Shown here: in pieces, positions 5,497-5,499 of the stretch
Layout of the letters: the number at the start of each line of letters is the position of its first letter
Position numbering within the stretch: position 1 is the first letter of the stretch
Source of the DNA: Bacteroidota bacterium
Lineage (GTDB): Bacteria > Bacteroidota > Bacteroidia > Bacteroidales > VadinHA17
Reading direction: 5' to 3'
Length of the DNA: 5,499 nt
Assembly (NCBI GenBank): GCA_015222065.1
Contig: JADFUQ010000245.1
Coordinates: 1-5,499, forward strand
Notes under the pieces: generated by a model
Told to the model about the DNA's origin: nothing
The model's input: the letters and a program-made list of their open reading frames with translations, nothing else
Databases searched by the model: none
Translations under genes and position numbers: made by a program

Positions 5497-5499
5497 TCT

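Overview
The window looks like a piece of a low-GC Bacteroidota chromosome, probably a Bacteroidia-type lineage. The evidence is an exbB – small membrane protein – exbD – exbD cluster whose proteins have the sequence style of that phylum, a signal-peptide-bearing ExbB, no Shine-Dalgarno sequence in front of the first operon gene, and a tRNA-Ser gene without an encoded CCA. The genus cannot be told from this stretch. Every gene I can support lies on the minus strand, so transcription runs from high to low coordinates.

Layout from high to low coordinates: a complete tRNA-Ser(GGA) at 5407-5496; a spacer with imperfect tandem repeats at 5220-5397; then a tight four-gene operon at 5120-2714. The operon encodes ExbB (proton channel), an unnamed four-helix membrane protein, a long ExbD, and a second, divergent ExbD. 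Spacings are 8, 47 and 3 nt, and a strong intrinsic terminator at 2662-2694 closes the unit. A gene-free stretch of about 530 bp follows. It holds a heptamer-phased repeat in inverted arrangement around a short perfect palindrome. Last comes a large secreted CocE/NonD (S15-type) alpha/beta hydrolase reading from 2180 off the left edge; it has 726 codons here and is probably missing only its last few residues.

The ExbB and ExbD proteins should form an inner-membrane proton-motive-force motor of the TonB/Tol kind that energises outer-membrane transport. The four-helix protein is encoded inside the motor operon and is the best candidate for an uncharacterised partner. No tonB gene lies in the operon before its terminator. 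The hydrolase is a separate transcription unit, and nothing in the sequence ties it to the motor.

Much of the window is ordinary. The points most worth a second look are the unnamed membrane protein, a hairpin between the second and third operon genes that pairs an SD-like GGAGGA with TCCTCC, the two non-coding repeat regions, and the extra N-terminal domain on the hydrolase. I see no defence system, CRISPR array, transposase or phage gene.
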